Assembly (NCBI RefSeq): GCF_949987515.2
Contig: NC_082689.1
Location: 66,773,746-66,837,745, forward strand
Direction: 5' to 3'
From: Delphinus delphis
Lineage: Eukaryota > Chordata > Mammalia > Artiodactyla > Delphinidae
Length of the DNA: 64,000 nucleotides
Position numbers and translations under genes: made by a program. The notes under the pieces are model-generated. The model made no database searches. It was not told the origin of the DNA and saw only the letters and a program-made list of their open reading frames with translations. Positions 24,044 through 37,081 of this stretch are shown here, one piece after another. Within the stretch, counting starts at the first letter, position 1. The number at the start of each line of letters is the position of its first letter.

Positions 24044-27000
24044 GTAAAATGAAAAATTCAGTATTAGCATATTTTGGTGTTCATATGGAGTGGTGCTATC
24101 ACTTCTCATTTTAAGTACAATTATACCCAATGTTCTACTTCAGAGTAGAACCCATTCTCTCCCCTACCTTCCTGCCTCTCCTAATTTTCCTGATTTTCTC
24201 CTTTTTAAACTGCTAAGCTTCTTCTGTAGTCCATTCTCCCTCCTTCCACGGTATCACTTCAAAGCACATGAATTCCAGCTTCCCTCTCTACTAGTCCACT
24301 GCAGTTTCACTTTCGAGGACACCAATATCCTCCCACTCTTCAAAGCTAACAGTCTTCTTGGTTCTGATTTTCATGGACCTCTCTGAGTCACTTAACAGTT
24401 CTGTACATTCTTTCTTTCCTCCTGCAGAGAAAAGAGCACTACCATACCATCATTCACTCCCTTAATATTTTTTTCTTTCTGAGTGATTCATCTTTACTTT
24501 CTCCTACCTCCTCTCCCTCTCTCCCCACAAAACCCCATTAACTGGCTCAAGCAAGTTGGCTTTTTTTCTCTCAACAAATTCTTGGAGATTTTCATTGTTT
24601 TAACTCTAGTCCAGAACTTTCTTTTCATCTCCAGCCTCTTGCCTGCAGGACATTTCTACTTAGTTGTTTCACTCTTGCCGTAAACACAAAATACATCTTT
24701 CCCACAAAACCAGGCCTTTCCCTCCTCACCCCAACTCTCATCCCAGGACCCCACACTGAATTCACTTCTCTTTTCTTCTGTTCATCCAGGCCCAACAACG
24801 GAATGGTCATCTCTTCTACATCCTTGACCCTTACATTCACTCATCTCTGTAGTGTGAGAGTTAGGGTATTCTGACAGCCTGCTAAATACTATGATTCATG
24901 CATTTCACAGCTTTTGCAGGTTTGTTATCTCATTTGACCTTCAGACAACCCTAAGAAGGTAAGTGGAATAACTAGTTTTACCCCCTGCCTAGAACACAAA
25001 GAGGCGGAGTAACTTGCCCAAGCTGGCTGCTGACAAAGTAGAAAACACATCTCCTAACTTTCAGTCCCATTTTCTTTCCATTCCATCTTGTCATCTACCC
25101 CATTTTGGATACATATGGCCCATTAAAAACTGTCTCTTAGCCTCTAGTTCTGCTTAGCTTACTTTTCAGATGACACTGAAGTACTCTTGGGTGGGTGGTA
25201 CATTGTTCCAAATGCAGGTTACAGGTGACTATGATTATAGGGAGAGATTTCTCAAGAAATAAAGAAGATGGCTTCATAAAAGAGTGCTGAATAACAAAAT
25301 CCCAGTGCCATCGAAACTATAATACCGGTGTGTGCCATTAGAGTGCAGTAATGAAGTGACCTTGAAAATCTTGATTAAAATTGTTTCAAAACATTGCCAT
25401 GTATCACTATTGCTACATAGTTTGCAAAGACAAATAGCCTGTAGGCTTCAGTCTGCACAGGACCTTGGTTTTAAATGCCTTTTCTATAAGACATAAACCC
25501 TTTTTCTTAGTCACACCTTCCTGGTGTTTTTATCATTAGTAATTGTGCAGATATAATTAAGTCTTTATATAACAAAGCTGACAGGTTGGTTTTGGTTTTG
25601 GTTGTCTGTTTTTGTTTTTTTTTCTTTCTTTCTTTTCTAGCTATAATTCCCTAAAATACACTTAGACTCAACCTAGAATAAGCTGAGGTTGTTTCTTCAG
25701 GCCATTTTGCCTTAGGCAAATCTAGTCTTGTTTGCGCACACTGCATGCTTCTTTTCCCTTTCATTACATAAACTCCAGCTTGTGAGGCAGTGAGAACTCT
25801 ACATTGTTCTTGAATTTCCCAGTGACTTTTGAAAAGGTACAGGGCCTGTTTTTTAGTGGAGGTTAGTGAACAGGGAGCTTTGGGCCTTTTTTCTCAGAGT
25901 GTTGGAACCCTTTCAATCAACCTTGGATGAACCTCTGCCACTACTGCTTTGTGATTTAATCTCCTTCTGCCCAAAAGGAACACTAAAAAGTAATGTACAT
26001 TTACTCCAATTGACAGGGGGAGGGGAAAAGAGTCACTTAAAGTAAGTCTTGGGAAGAGGCAGGTCATTTAGTCTTTTAATGAAAAAAAAAAGTACAGAAG
26101 TATTATTATTTTGTTTTCTTTGTAAACAGTGTGGTAGTGTGTGACTTTTATCTAATTTTCTAGTCAGTCTCATCGAAAAATGTGACAAACATTTTAAAAT
26201 GTAAGCATGTTATATTTAGGAAATAAACAGTCTCAAATATTCTTTGTTTCTATATTGGGAAACTTTTTGCTGACATGATCTGTGCCCTCATTAGATCCCT
26301 GCATTTCCTCACAGGTGTCTAAGAAAATACAGTCTCTAAATAAGAATTGGTTCAATGTATATATGGTCCATCGTTTAGTTTGGAACTAATTAAATATAAT
26401 ACTCTGCCTGGGAAATAACCATATTTTCACAGTTTTGAATCAGTGCATTTACCTCAGACTCATCAGATAACATGGAAGATAATGTATGTTTGGAATTCCT
26501 TGCTGTGGCCCTGAGTTTGTGATTAAACTCTATAGCGTGATATACAGGAAATTCAGCTCCCTACATGTACTAGTCTACTGTTCCTTTCAGGATTGTCCTT
26601 GATCTAAGAATAACATTTCAAAAGGAAATTTGTTTATTTTAACAGACTTTTTTTTTTTTTTTAATAATGAAGTCACTTACTTACCAGAAACAAAGACCAG
26701 AAGCAAGTTTATAAAACCAGTGCACAAGAATTTAGGGAGTTGATTCTGGTGTAAGAAGACAATGGATAAAAGTATTTTTCAGAACTTGGTACAAATATAA
26801 GGCTAATCTTCTAAAAACAAACACTGAGAGTAAGAAAAAAACTATTAGTGATGAATTTGCTTTCAAGTGGAACATGTGCTACTTTTAATGCCCATCAGTA
26901 ATTATATAGTTTTTGAATGCAAAATTTATGTTTAGATTTGGCAGTCTATTCTATTAAATTAAATGACGTTTATGTAGCTTCACTTATATAATATCCAATA

Positions 27001-27070
27001 TCTCATTTATTAGATATTTATCTCAATACCCAGTATCTATTAAATACATCTATTTTATATTATTCTCTAG
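24044..27070 (+). other. SLC38A11: SLC38A11 intron (3.0 kb), largely repeat-poor
   Basis: This intron has a pyrimidine-rich stretch at about 24130-24800 and a MIR-like relic at about 24895-25030. From 25040 to 27070 I recognise no element beyond poly-T and poly-A runs. It is the largest part of the gene body free of young SINEs. Confidence 0.7.
24895..25030 (-). repeat. MIR relic
   Basis: GTTATCTCATTTGACCTTCA, TTTTACCCCCTGCC and GAGTAACTTGCCCAAGC match reverse MIR. Confidence 0.6.
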
Positions 27071-27183
27071 GAGACTTATTTGAAAATTATTGCAGAAATG
27101 ATGACTTGGTAACATTTGGAAGGTTTTGTTATGGAGTCACTGTCATTTTGACGTACCCGATTGAATGCTTTGTGACTAGAGAG
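27071..27183 (+). CDS. SLC38A11: SLC38A11 internal exon (loop and TM8)
   Basis: This 113-base exon has acceptor CTAG ending at 27070 and donor GTAAGC at 27184. With the split Gly codon it reads GDLFENYCRNDDLVTFGRFC, then YGVTVILTYPIECFVTRE, and ends on a complete codon. The first half is an extracellular loop. The second half is TM8, with the conserved Tyr-Pro-X-Glu-Cys stretch. It is almost identical to the human protein from memory. No frameshift or stop is present. Confidence 0.95.
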
Positions 27184-27503
27184 GTAAGCACAACTTCTTT
27201 CCAACACTTTACCTAGGTCATCTCTCTACTGCATTAATTTGGGGCGATTTATAAATCATTTGATTTTGCAAATTCCCAAGTGCATGACAAGTAATATAAT
27301 GTATAAAATTTTCTCTTTTAACCAGTTTAAAGATAAATTCATATTCAAATATTTACAAGATATTTTTTCAAAAGTTGGATTTGAAAATCATGTTTGGTAG
27401 TTTAGTTTATATTAACGTAAGTATAAATATTAATACAACTGCATTCCAAAGTGAATGCCAGCATTTAATAACGTCAGACCAAGATTTTATTTTACTCATT
27501 CTT

Positions 27504-27712
27504 TTTTTTTGTTTTGTTTTGCGGTGTGCGGGCCTGTCACTGTTGTAGCCTCTCCCGTTGCGGAGCACAGGCTCCGGACGCGCGGGCTCAGTGGCCATGG
27601 CTCACGGGCCCAGCTGCCCCGCAGCATGTGGGATCTTCCCGGACCGGGACACGAACCCGTGTCCTCTGCATCGACAGGCGGACTCTCAACCACTGCGCCA
27701 CCAGGGAAGCCC
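27504..27712 (-). mobile_element. CHR-2 short SINE
   Basis: Reverse-oriented copy. Perfect 16-base target repeats TATTTTACTCATTCTT lie at 27488-27503 and 27713-27728. Confidence 0.93.
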
Positions 27713-27889
27713 TATTTTACTCATTCTTACAAAGAAATTAAGTACTAAGGTTTAAAACATGTTTTACAAAATTGTTTTTTGGCTAAAATATTTTATAAGT
27801 CAACATGTTTTAAAGGCACCACAGGACAGATTTGATGAGTTTTATTAGTTTTAAAAAACTAAAATATTTTATTTTTCATGAAAACCCAA

Positions 27890-28085
27890 AATTCAATTTA
27901 AACCATTAGTTTTACAGATATATTTTATTCTATATTTATAAATTTATAAATGTTTATGTAAATATAAAATAAACATTTCTTTATTCATTCATAAATTTAT
28001 AAATATGTTTATTATGATAAATATATTTATCTATTTATACTTATATACCATATAAAATAATAGAGAGTATATTATTTACTTATAT
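27890..28085. repeat. AT-rich low-complexity tract
   Basis: Nearly pure A/T with recurring TTTATAAAT and TTTATGTAAATATAAAATAA motifs, forming short self-complementary stretches. Confidence 0.6.
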
Positions 28086-28960
28086 CTGTATATTCAGATA
28101 TTTCACTTATAAAGTCAACTCCAAGTTATGTTATATAGCCCACCTGAATTTGTAGAGGAAGATTAGGTAAAAGAGAACTAATTCTTTTTGTGTAAAATTG
28201 GATAATGTGGCTTGTCAGGAATCCTTTATACAGTATGCTAAAAATCCACTGTACCATTTAGCAGAAAAACATGATCCTGCTTCATAGTGGTTCTTTCAGG
28301 AATCACACTGAAAAGGCTTAGTCTTAGGATCTATTCCTAGAGGCTGTTTACACAGTGCACCATGTCAATGGGTCTAATGTGTGAAGCGAAATGCCTACAG
28401 AGCTTCAGATACACTAATGGACAGGCTTCTAGAGGCACACCAGTGCTTACCTTATGCCACTTCTGCAGATAGGGAACTGCACAAGAAAAAGGAATGAGGA
28501 AATGTTCAGCACTATGTATATCCTTTGCAGTTAATCACTTGTCCTCACTTACAAATGTATAACTCATAGGCCAGCTCTCCTCAAATATAGGGAGCAGTAG
28601 ACAGAACTTGATGAATATCTTTTAAATTGAAGAGCCTTTAAAATTTTTGCCAACTATTGTTGGATGCCAGAAATGGTTTTATTTTAGTTTCTGCCCAGTA
28701 CTTTAGGTTCAAATCTGATCTCTAGATCAGCAATAATAAATGGTGCATTCTCATGTGGTTTCTGGTGAACTGCTTGTGGTCTGTCAGAGTCACTCCACCT
28801 GTATAGCTTATGTCTTCAGTACTTGGAACTTGTGTTTCCTTTCTAGCTGCCATGACAGGAAGACAGAACTGAACCAAGATCTCTGCCATGGTAGCAAATA
28901 CTAGGCAGAGGAACTTTGCATATACGTCACCCGTTCACTTCCTTTTTCTTTCTCTCCTTT

Positions 28961-28971
<11 letters not shown>

Positions 28972-28999
<28 letters not shown>
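28972..28999. repeat. (AC)n microsatellite
   Basis: About 14 uninterrupted AC units. Confidence 0.95.
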
Positions 29000-29001
<2 letters not shown>

Positions 29002-29154
29002 TATACAGTTGGCCTAAATATAATCAAAGCTGTTTCTATTCACAGGTAAAGTAGCCAGCCAAGTACAGGGGTGCCACAAAGCCAGTCTGTGCCTAATAAA
29101 TACTCTCACTAGCCTGCCCCACTCAGTGATCTTCATCTATAAGAATGAACTTCA

Positions 29155-29384
29155 GGGGCTTCCCTGGTGGCGCAGTGGTTGAGAGTCTGCCTGCTGATGC
29201 AGGGAACGCAGGTTCGTGCCCCGGTCTGGGAAGATCCCACATGCCACGGAGTGGCTGGGCCCGTGAGCCGTGGCCGCTGAGCCTGCGCGTCCGGAGACTG
29301 TGTCGGAGCCTGTGCTCTGCAATGGGAGAGACCACAACAGTGAGAGGCCTGTGTACCGCAAAAAAAAAAAAAAAAAAAAAAAAA
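29155..29384 (+). mobile_element. CHR-2 short SINE with internal duplication
   Basis: Perfect 14-base target repeats AAGAATGAACTTCA lie at 29141-29154 and 29385-29398. Around 29291-29310 an extra GGAGACTGTGTC precedes GGAGCCTGTGC, a short tandem duplication not seen in the sister copies. Confidence 0.92.
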
Positions 29385-29559
29385 AAGAATGAACTTCAAA
29401 TTAGATAATATTTGGAAGGATATTACCAATTGTAAAACCATAAATGAGTAAGAGTGATTAGTATCCCCATTTAATTATTAACAGTTATGGCAGTATCCCA
29501 TCAATGGGGGACTGTTACTCAACTAGGAATGCTACGTATCACAGTTATTAAGGTCCCCC

Positions 29560-30005
29560 AGCATCTGACCCTCTCCCACCATTTCCAATACTTGTCTCAT
29601 GGTTCTTTTGCATAAAGCTACCACCCTATTCAGGCTGTCTCCTCCTTGTCCCCCATAGGTATCTTTACTGTTCTTACCTCTTTGCTCTTTTTCACACTGT
29701 TGCCTTGGTCTATAATTCTGTTCTAAATCCCATCCATGTTTCAAGTCCTACCTCAAGCCAAGGTAGGACAAGCACATTTCAGGAATACTGTAAAGCCAAT
29801 TACTCTCAGGGAATCAGATCTAGATAACTAAAGCACTGTCTAGTTCTGAATTGTATTTGATCTTTTTAATCTGTCAAAAATTGATCACTATTTGTTCCAT
29901 TAGATTGGTTGGATCTCTCCAATTAGGATGTTAATTTCTGAGACTAGGAATCATCTCCTAGACATTTTCTCTTAGCAAGTCAGTAAATAAGTAACTGTTG
30001 ATCGA
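29560..30005 (+). repeat. L2-like LINE relic
   Basis: GCATCTGACCCTCTCCCACC, then TTTCAAGTCCTACCTCAAGC and, after a gap, TTAATTTCTGAGACTAGGAA run in forward L2 3' order. Diverged. Confidence 0.55.
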
Positions 30006-30592
30006 TTTCCTGATCTGAGTATCAATGGAAAATGGTAATCAACTCTTCTCCATTTTTGTTGAGGAAAGGCGAGATAAAATAGACTTGGCTTGTATCAAAT
30101 AGGATTTAGATTATATGAAATTAATTTCCTGTTAGTAAAGGATATTACACACCCATTATTATTAAAGGATATTGTGCTAACCCCTTCCTTAGAGGTCATT
30201 CAAATAATCTAAATAGCATCTGTAGTTTGTGTAAGTGGTAACCTTGTTGGACTCAAGGAGGAAGGATAAGGTAACTTCCCAAGGTCTCTCCTACACTTGA
30301 GAAATATATTTATACACACATTAGTATGCCGTGTTCTGAGTCTGGAATGTAATCCACTGCCTGTCTGATAGTTCAACAAAGAATACTTGTTATTGATATG
30401 TGTGTGTGTCTATGTGTAAATACTTTGGAAACGATAGAACATTCATTCATATGGCTTTGGCTTAAGATTTGATTGATTGCCTAATTGGTAGTGTTTTATA
30501 CAGTCCTAACTACTATAATATAAAATACTCTCTTAATAAGTCCTGCACAACTCTGAGACTCCCTCTCTAAATAATCTGTTTATATTTGGCAG

Positions 30593-30724
30593 GTAATTGC
30601 CAATGTGTTTTTTGGTGGGACTCTTTCGTCAGTTCTCCACATTATCATAACAGTGGTTATCATTACTGTGGCCACACTTGTGTCATTGCTGATTGATTGC
30701 CTTGGAATAGTTTTAGAGCTCAAT
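30593..30724 (+). CDS. SLC38A11: SLC38A11 internal exon (TM9)
   Basis: This 132-base exon (44 codons, phase 0 on both sides) has acceptor GCAG ending at 30592 and donor GTAAGT at 30725. It reads VIANVFFGGTLSSVLH, then a long run rich in Ile and Val (TM9), then LLIDCLGIVLELN. The intracellular VIANVFF segment joins TM8 and TM9. The Ile/Val run differs from human at several positions but keeps its hydrophobicity, as expected for a membrane helix under ordinary constraint. Confidence 0.95.
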
Positions 30725-30903
30725 GTAAGTACATTTAAAGATTCTAAGAATCCCTTTTAAAATAATGTTTACATTTAACATGAGATGTATTTTCCCTTAA
30801 CAAAGGTGTCACTTTCTAAAGTGGAATGAAAATGTGTTTGTTATATTACAGTAAATATTTATAAAGATGATATTGTGTACTTTATAGGACTATATTTTTA
30901 GAG

Positions 30904-31135
30904 CAGTGGTTCTCCAGTGGGGGAAACATTGCCCTTCCCTCTCCACCTGCAGGGGACATTTAGCAATGTCTAGAGACATTTTTAGTTGCCACAACTGGGT
31001 AGGCTGGTGCTAGTGGTATCTAGTGGGTAGAGGACAGGAATGTGGCTAACCATCCCACAATGTGCAGGGTAACCCCTACTACAAAGAATTATCCAATCCA
31101 AAATATCAATAGTGCTGAAATTACGATATTGGTTT
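30904..31135 (+). repeat. MER20-like hAT DNA transposon relic
   Basis: GCAGTGGTTCTCCAGTGGGG, GGGGACATTTAGCAATGTCT, CATCCCACAATGTGCAGG and TACAAAGAATTATCCAATCC are MER20 landmarks in order. Confidence 0.82.
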
Positions 31136-31419
31136 AAAGGACTTTTTTCATATTCTGTTTTCTGTAGAACATACATATTACTGAAAATAACAATAAATTA
31201 AACGGATCTGGAAAGTCCTATGCAGAGTGAAGATAGGTCTAGAGAGATTAATTAAAATATGTAATGAAGAGACTTCTATCCACACCCCACATTCACTTAC
31301 CCTGGCGCAAGTTCTTCTTTTTTTCTTTGAAGTGTTTTTTTCTCCCTCTAGACTTTACTTTGTAGTCTCTACTGCTGCTTCCCAAATCTAGGTCCTCATC
31401 ATATCACATCTGAATTAGT

Positions 31420-31620
31420 ACTGGCGTTTTGCTTCAACTAGCATATATTTAAGCTCTGCTTCCAATTTATCACCATCCTGCTTAAAAATCTCCACTTTCC
31501 TACCAACAAGCATAAAATCTGTTGCCTTTATGATCTGACCCCAAACCTTCTATGGAAAGTTTTTTACCATTAACTTCCCATAATCTGCCCTCAGCTCTAG
31601 TCGATCTTATTTTTGACCTA
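31420..31620 (+). repeat. L2-like LINE relic
   Basis: TTTATGATCTGACCCCAAAC and TAACTTCCCATAATCTGCCC correspond to the forward L2 3' region. Diverged. Confidence 0.45.
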
Positions 31621-31782
31621 CGAGTAAGCCATATTAATTCTTTCTTTTATCCTTTGGCTTATGTTTATTCTTTCCTGTAATTATTATTTTCCTTTCCTTT
31701 CTATGCAAATATTACAAATATTTAAAATTTAGTACATTTTCTAACTTGTTTATTTGTTGATCAGATATATATTGCATAATTA

Positions 31783-31996
31783 CAGTTGAGCCTTGAACAA
31801 CATGGGTTTGAACTGCACAGGTCCACTTGTGTACAGATTTTTTTCAATAAATATGTGCTACATGAACCTCAGTTGGTTGAATCTGCAGATATGGAGGAAC
31901 CAAGTATGTGGAGGGCTGACTATAAGCTATACACAGATTTTCGACTGCTCAGAAACCCCTTAACCCTTACATTATTCAAGGGTCAAGTATACTGTA
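31783..31996 (+). repeat. Tigger2/MER28-like DNA transposon, internally deleted
   Basis: Inverted ends CAGTTGAGCCTTGAACAACA and CATTATTCAAGGGTCAAGTA lie next to TA. The interior CCTCAGTTGGTTGAATCTGC is shared with the copy at 9083. The 96-codon frame over it is a by-product. Confidence 0.82.
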
Positions 31997-32226
31997 TTCC
32001 ACACAACAGAGATACAAGGATGGGAGGAAATCAGAAAGGATCCATGCTATCGTGGAGCTTACAATCTCACAAATAAAAGTTCAGCTGCTATATAGGCAAT
32101 GAAGAAAAGAAAGAGGTATAAGTAGACTCCGAAAAGACATTTTTGAGAAAAGATTGACAGAATTTGGTAACCAATTCAACTGGGAGGACAGGGGGATAGA
32201 GGGACACATCAAGAATGACTTCTTGG

Positions 32227-32866
32227 GATCCAGCAATTCCTCTTCTGGGTATTTATCCAAAGAAAAACAAAAACACTAATTTGAAAATATATATGCACCC
32301 TGAAGTACATGGCAGCATTATTTACAGTAGCCAAGATATGGAAACAACCTAAGTGTCCATCAATAGATGAATGAATAAAGAAGATGTGGTATGTATATAC
32401 AATGGAATACTACTTGGGCAAAACAAAATGAAATCATAGTTGGATCCAGAGTGTATTATGCTAAGCGAAATAAGTCACACAGAAAAAGACAAATACTGTA
32501 TTATTTTACTTATATGTGGAATCTAAGAAAGATTAAAAAAAAAAGGAAAACAGGCTCATAGATACGGAGAACAAATGAGTGGTTGCCAGAAGGGAGTGGT
32601 GAGGGGGGTGAAATAGGTCAAGGAGATTAAGAGATACAGACTTCCAGTTATAGAATAAATAAGCCATGTGTATGTAATATACAGCATAAGGAATATGGTC
32701 TATAGTACTGTAATAACTTCGTATGGGGACAGATGATTTACTAGACTCATTGTGGTGATCATTTTATAATGTATGTAAATGTCAAATCACTATGTAGTAC
32801 ACCTAAAACTAACATAATATCGTATGTCAACTATATGTCAGTTTTTAAAAGTGACCAAAAGAAAAA
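32227..32866 (+). mobile_element. 5'-truncated L1 3' end
   Basis: Contains L1 3' UTR landmarks CAACCTAAGTGTCCATCAAT, ATACAATGGAATACTACTTG and GGAATCTAAGAAAGATT, ending in AAAAGAAAAAAAGA. Target repeats AAGAATGACTTCTTGG and AAGAATGACTCCTTGG (one mismatch) lie at 32211-32226 and 32867-32882. Confidence 0.87.
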
Positions 32867-33489
32867 AAGAATGACTCCTTGGTTCTACTTTGTGGAAGTA
32901 GGATAATGATGGCATTTGGTGAAACATGAATAGAAGTGAATCTACCACTTTAGAGTCTTTCGTCTTCCCCTTCTACAGTCCTAATGAAATTTCTACTCAG
33001 AATCACACCACTTAGCATTCATCAATCATGCCCCCACAGGGAGGGCAAGCTTTTCAGATGGAATCCCAAGTTATCATTTACTCACTCCACTGAGAGTTAA
33101 GGGGAAGGGGAAGGTATTATTGTCAGTGCCCGAGACATTGTTCCCTCCAAGTGCCATTTGGATTTGAAGGTCCAGGCAAAGGTAGTGGAAGATTCAGTCA
33201 GGAACACTATTGGGAATTTTCCTGCATCAGAGTATGTGCAAAGTAGGGAGTAGGCAGCTCCCCTGAAACCACATGGGACTAGGGAAACATCTATTCCATT
33301 AGCAATGGAAAGAAGGCTCATAGGAGAGATGGATCATTATTAAAAGTAACTTTTACCTACATCCTAATTTTGCATAGGCCAAAGGCTAGTAGGTTCACTC
33401 AAAATCATTTCATGTTCCAACCTTGGTCTACATAAAGGGATGACTGCTACCTAAATGTGCTAACTTGATTTATGTATTATCTTGTATTA

Positions 33490-33625
33490 TGTACTGTTTG
33501 GACTGTCCATAAGCTTGCCTTGCCTACCTATGTGCAAGTTCTTTGGAGACAAGAATGGTACTTAGCTGCCTCCTCCATCTTCCACAGTATATAGCACAGT
33601 GCCAAGAACACAGTGCTCCAAATTA
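33490..33625 (+). repeat. L2-like 3' end relic
   Basis: GACTGTCCATAAGCTTGCCT, AAGTTCTTTGGAGACAAGAA and TATATAGCACAGTGCC follow the forward L2 3' end. Confidence 0.55.
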
Positions 33626-34589
33626 CTGCATGGGCGATTGCCCTTGGGAGCACAGTTGAGGAACTATTTCTACAAATGCCCCTGGACATAAGAGACATTC
33701 TTAGTGTAGCACCAGGAAATTAAGTGTTACAAAAAATTGTTGGGGTTGACAGTAATGGTAACCCTCTAATTATGCTGAGGACATGATCGGCATGACTCCC
33801 AGCTCTGTTATTTCTTATTTTGTGAAATGTCTCATTTGAGTTCGCATGTTTGTTTGTTTGTTAGAATATTGTAGGATTGTCATATGAGAGAAAATGTCTT
33901 TATCAAGTGCCTTGCCACTCACTATTTTGATAGCCTAAGAATGTTTTGTTCCCTTTAAGTTAAGCGAGCATACACATATTGCTTATGTTTCAGGAATGAT
34001 ATATTTTTGTAAATTTGACCATTACTTTCTGTTCACTGTGAATCACACTCACACAATAAAATTATAAGCACATAATCACATTAAATATTCCCTGTTATGC
34101 TTATGTTGAAATTTTTGGTGGTTAAGACAGAATTCTGGTGTTGTAGTCAAAGAATAATATTTGGTGAATATCTGTTATAAAGTCAAGATCTGAGCTGGCT
34201 TAGAGGACTATTTTTAAAAATTTAATACATGATTCTAGATCCTTAGATTTTTTAAAAACCTGGTTATGTAAACATTCATAAAAAAACAGAGTGTTAAATT
34301 ATCATGCTCTAATAACTCAATTACACTAGTTTTAAAGCACTTTGTAGGAATTCATAAAATCTAAGATCTGCATTCTCTTCCAGACCACTTGAGTGCATAT
34401 TTTTCCAGTCAACAAATGTCTTTTGGTTAGCACAATATCATAGTCAGGTCTTTGTTCAACTCCGTTTTGTGTGGGCATTTGTCATGTTTCATAAAGCCAG
34501 ATCAAGCATCATTTCTGTCAGTAATGCAAGCCAGGTCACGCAACACTTTAGAAGTAGCTAAAGCATGTGGTGTTCCCCTTCTGAGCAAC

Positions 34590-34700
34590 AGTGTGAGCTA
34601 GCATGTAGGGAGCATTTACTCTGTGCCAAGTGTTTTGCATGCATTATCCTCTTAATCTGTATTAATTGTATAGATGAAGAAACTGAGGCACAGAGTGATT
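34590..34700 (-). repeat. MIR relic
   Basis: GAGCATTTACTCTGTGCCAA and TAGATGAAGAAACTGAGGCA match reverse MIR. Its end adjoins the L1 target site. Confidence 0.65.
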
Positions 34701-34729
34701 GGAGTGATTAAATAGGTCACACTAGTTTT

Positions 34730-35234
34730 TTTTTTTTAATTAAAGTATAGTTGATTTATAATAGATTACTTCCAGGTATACAACATAGTGATTCAATATT
34801 TTTATAGATTATATTCCATTTAAAGTTAATATAAAATAATGGCTATATTTTCCTATGCTGTACAATATATCCTTGTAGCTTATCTATCTTATACATAATA
34901 GTTTATATCTCTTCATCTCCTTCCCCTATCCTGCCCTTTCCACCTTCACCCCTCCCCACTGGTAACCACTAGTTTGTTCTCTATATCTGTGAGTCTGTTT
35001 CTTTTTTGTTATAGTCACTACTTTGTTTTATTTTTTACATTGCACATATAAGTGACAACATACAGTATTTGTCTTTCTCTGATTTATTTCACTAAGCATA
35101 ATACGCTCTAGGTCCATCCATGTTATTGCAAATGGCAGAATTTCATTCTTTTTTATGTCTGAGTAATATTTCTCTGTGTGTGTGTGTATGTGTATGGATA
35201 CCACACCTTTTTCCATTCATCTGTTAATAAACAC
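34730..35234 (-). mobile_element. 5'-truncated L1, about 505 bases
   Basis: Poly-T, then the complement of an L1 3' end (TTAAAGTATAGTTGATTTAT, CACTGGTAACCACTAG, GAATTTCATTC). Perfect 22-base target repeats lie at 34708-34729 and 35235-35256 (core AATAGGTCACACTAG). Contains an imperfect (TG)n. Confidence 0.9.
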
Positions 35235-35282
35235 TTAAATAGGTCACACTAGTTTTAAGTGGTAGAATCAAGAATAAGTAGA

Positions 35283-35660
35283 GGGCTTCCCTGGTGGCGC
35301 AGTGGTTAAGAATCCACCTGCCAATGCAGGAGACACGGGTTCGATCTCTGGCCCAGTAAGATCCCACATGTTGCAGAGCAACTAAGCCCGTGCGCCACAA
35401 CTACTGAGCCTGTGCTCTAGAGCCCGCGAGCCACAACTACTGAGCCCATGTGCCACAACTACTGAGCCCATGTGCCACAACTACTGAAGCCCGCGGGCCT
35501 AGAGCCCGTGCTCTGCAACAAGAGAAGCCACGACGAGAAGCCCACGCACCAAAACAAAGAGCAGCCCCCACTCGCCACAACTAGAGAAAGCCCGCGCACA
35601 GCAACAAAGACCTAATACAGCCAAAAATAAAAACAAATAAATAAATTTATTTTTAAAAAA
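35283..35660 (+). mobile_element. Long CHR SINE
   Basis: Contains several CACAACTACTGAGCC repeats (one extra unit relative to the copy at 22929) and the tail TAATACAGCCAAAAATAAAA. Perfect 13-base target repeats AAGAATAAGTAGA lie at 35270-35282 and 35661-35673. Confidence 0.9.
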
Positions 35661-37033
35661 AAGAATAAGTAGAATATGGACCTTTACAAATGAGATGTGT
35701 AATAGAATCAGACCTTCAACTTGCAAAGTTAAGGGAATGCTGTTACTTAGTATAACTAAAATAATACAGAATAAATTATTCAGGGTTATATTAGTTATTT
35801 AATAAAAAGCAAAACCCCATTTAGAACTTAGCTTCCCTTTTATTTTATTGTTTTCATGGCGGCAGACAACGACATATTTTCCAAGTCAAGTGCACTCTCA
35901 ATTTTAAAGGATTCATTTTAGAAACAAATAAAATAAATGTAGGTTCCATTCTTGGTAATAAGAATCCAGCATCTTGGCACTGACGTTGCTCTTAGAGAGA
36001 AGAGGCATCTGCAGTAATTGGGTCCTATGGGTTTCTACGTGCAGCAGAGCAAAGAGAAGAGATGAAGCAGCTGGTGCTTGTGGTCAGAGTAACCAGCCCA
36101 GCAAGCACTGTGTGCAGCTTACAGTGGAAGGAGGACAGCAAACCAGTTACCCAGCAAGAGCCCACATACAGAGTGAGGGAGCCATAGTCCAAGCTGCCAA
36201 AGACCTGTGAGCTAGAGTTTCTTTCTAAGGTATAGGAACACATTTCACGAGTCCAAATTGATTACTGAGTAGAAATTTTCAATATGTATAAGCATTCTTT
36301 TATTTAGTTTTCAGCTTCCTTGCATAAATGAGAGGTTTATATTCAGGTAGGAGAACTCAGATACTTTTCCAATCTGTATTGCCCGTAAAGATCTTCAACA
36401 CTTTCTGTTATTTCCCCCTTGCAAACTACAAAATGCGCTGACATCTGTGGTGTTATTATCAAAGGATAGTGCTTTCCCCCCACCCTTTATAATTAAGGCT
36501 ATATTTTCTTGTCTCTTTGATAAATTGTTATGGTATTTATGTCCTGTCAAGAAATTTCAAAAATTATCCCAAAGCCAGTGGTGTAACCTCAGGCAAGGCT
36601 ATATTAGATAGATCAAATTAGCTGGACTCATTTGTAGGGAATAGAGCAGATGGAACTGTTCTATCATTTTACTGATGATCTTAGGTCCTAACAACAATCT
36701 CTAGCAAGACGGAGCTCTCAAATATTAGGAAAGTAACCGCGATCAAGACAAGATACTCAACTGGACTTCTTCCAGTACAAACATCAGCTATACAATTTTC
36801 CCACTAATTCCCACTACTTTCTCAACCCTTAAAAATTATGGCATAAACAGAACACCCAGAACACTGCCACCCAGAACACTGCCCAGCAAGTTAGGTTTGG
36901 AAGAGTCCCAAATGCTGACTGATGACAGCTTCTTAGCAGCAGCTGGTGGCAGTTTTCATCCTGATAGCACTTTCACACTCCACAGTTCCAGATAAAGTAG
37001 TTTCACATGTTTGTTCCTATGAAGAGAAGAGAC

Positions 37034-37049
37034 TCTCTCTCTCTCTCTC

Positions 37050-37079
<30 letters not shown>
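37034..37079. repeat. (CT)n(AC)n compound microsatellite
   Basis: CTCTCTCTCTCTCTCTC runs straight into about 14 AC units. Confidence 0.95.

Positions 37080-37081
<2 letters not shown>

Larger units (their letters stand above)
27184..30592 (+). other. SLC38A11: SLC38A11 intron (3.4 kb)
   Basis: This intron contains CHR-2 SINEs at 27504 (-) and 29155 (+), an extremely AT-rich stretch near 27890-28085, an (AC)n microsatellite at 28972 and an L2 relic at about 29560-30005. 28090-28960 and 30010-30592 show nothing nameable. Confidence 0.75.

Noticed and set aside
28972..28999. Regular spacing of short repeats as a CRISPR-like array
   Set aside because: Plain dinucleotide microsatellites; no repeat-spacer organisation anywhere in this eukaryotic window.
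35974..36243. Frames of 78 (+) and 72 (-) codons in the last intron
   Set aside because: Mutually overlapping, no family resemblance, no splice-site support for an extra exon.
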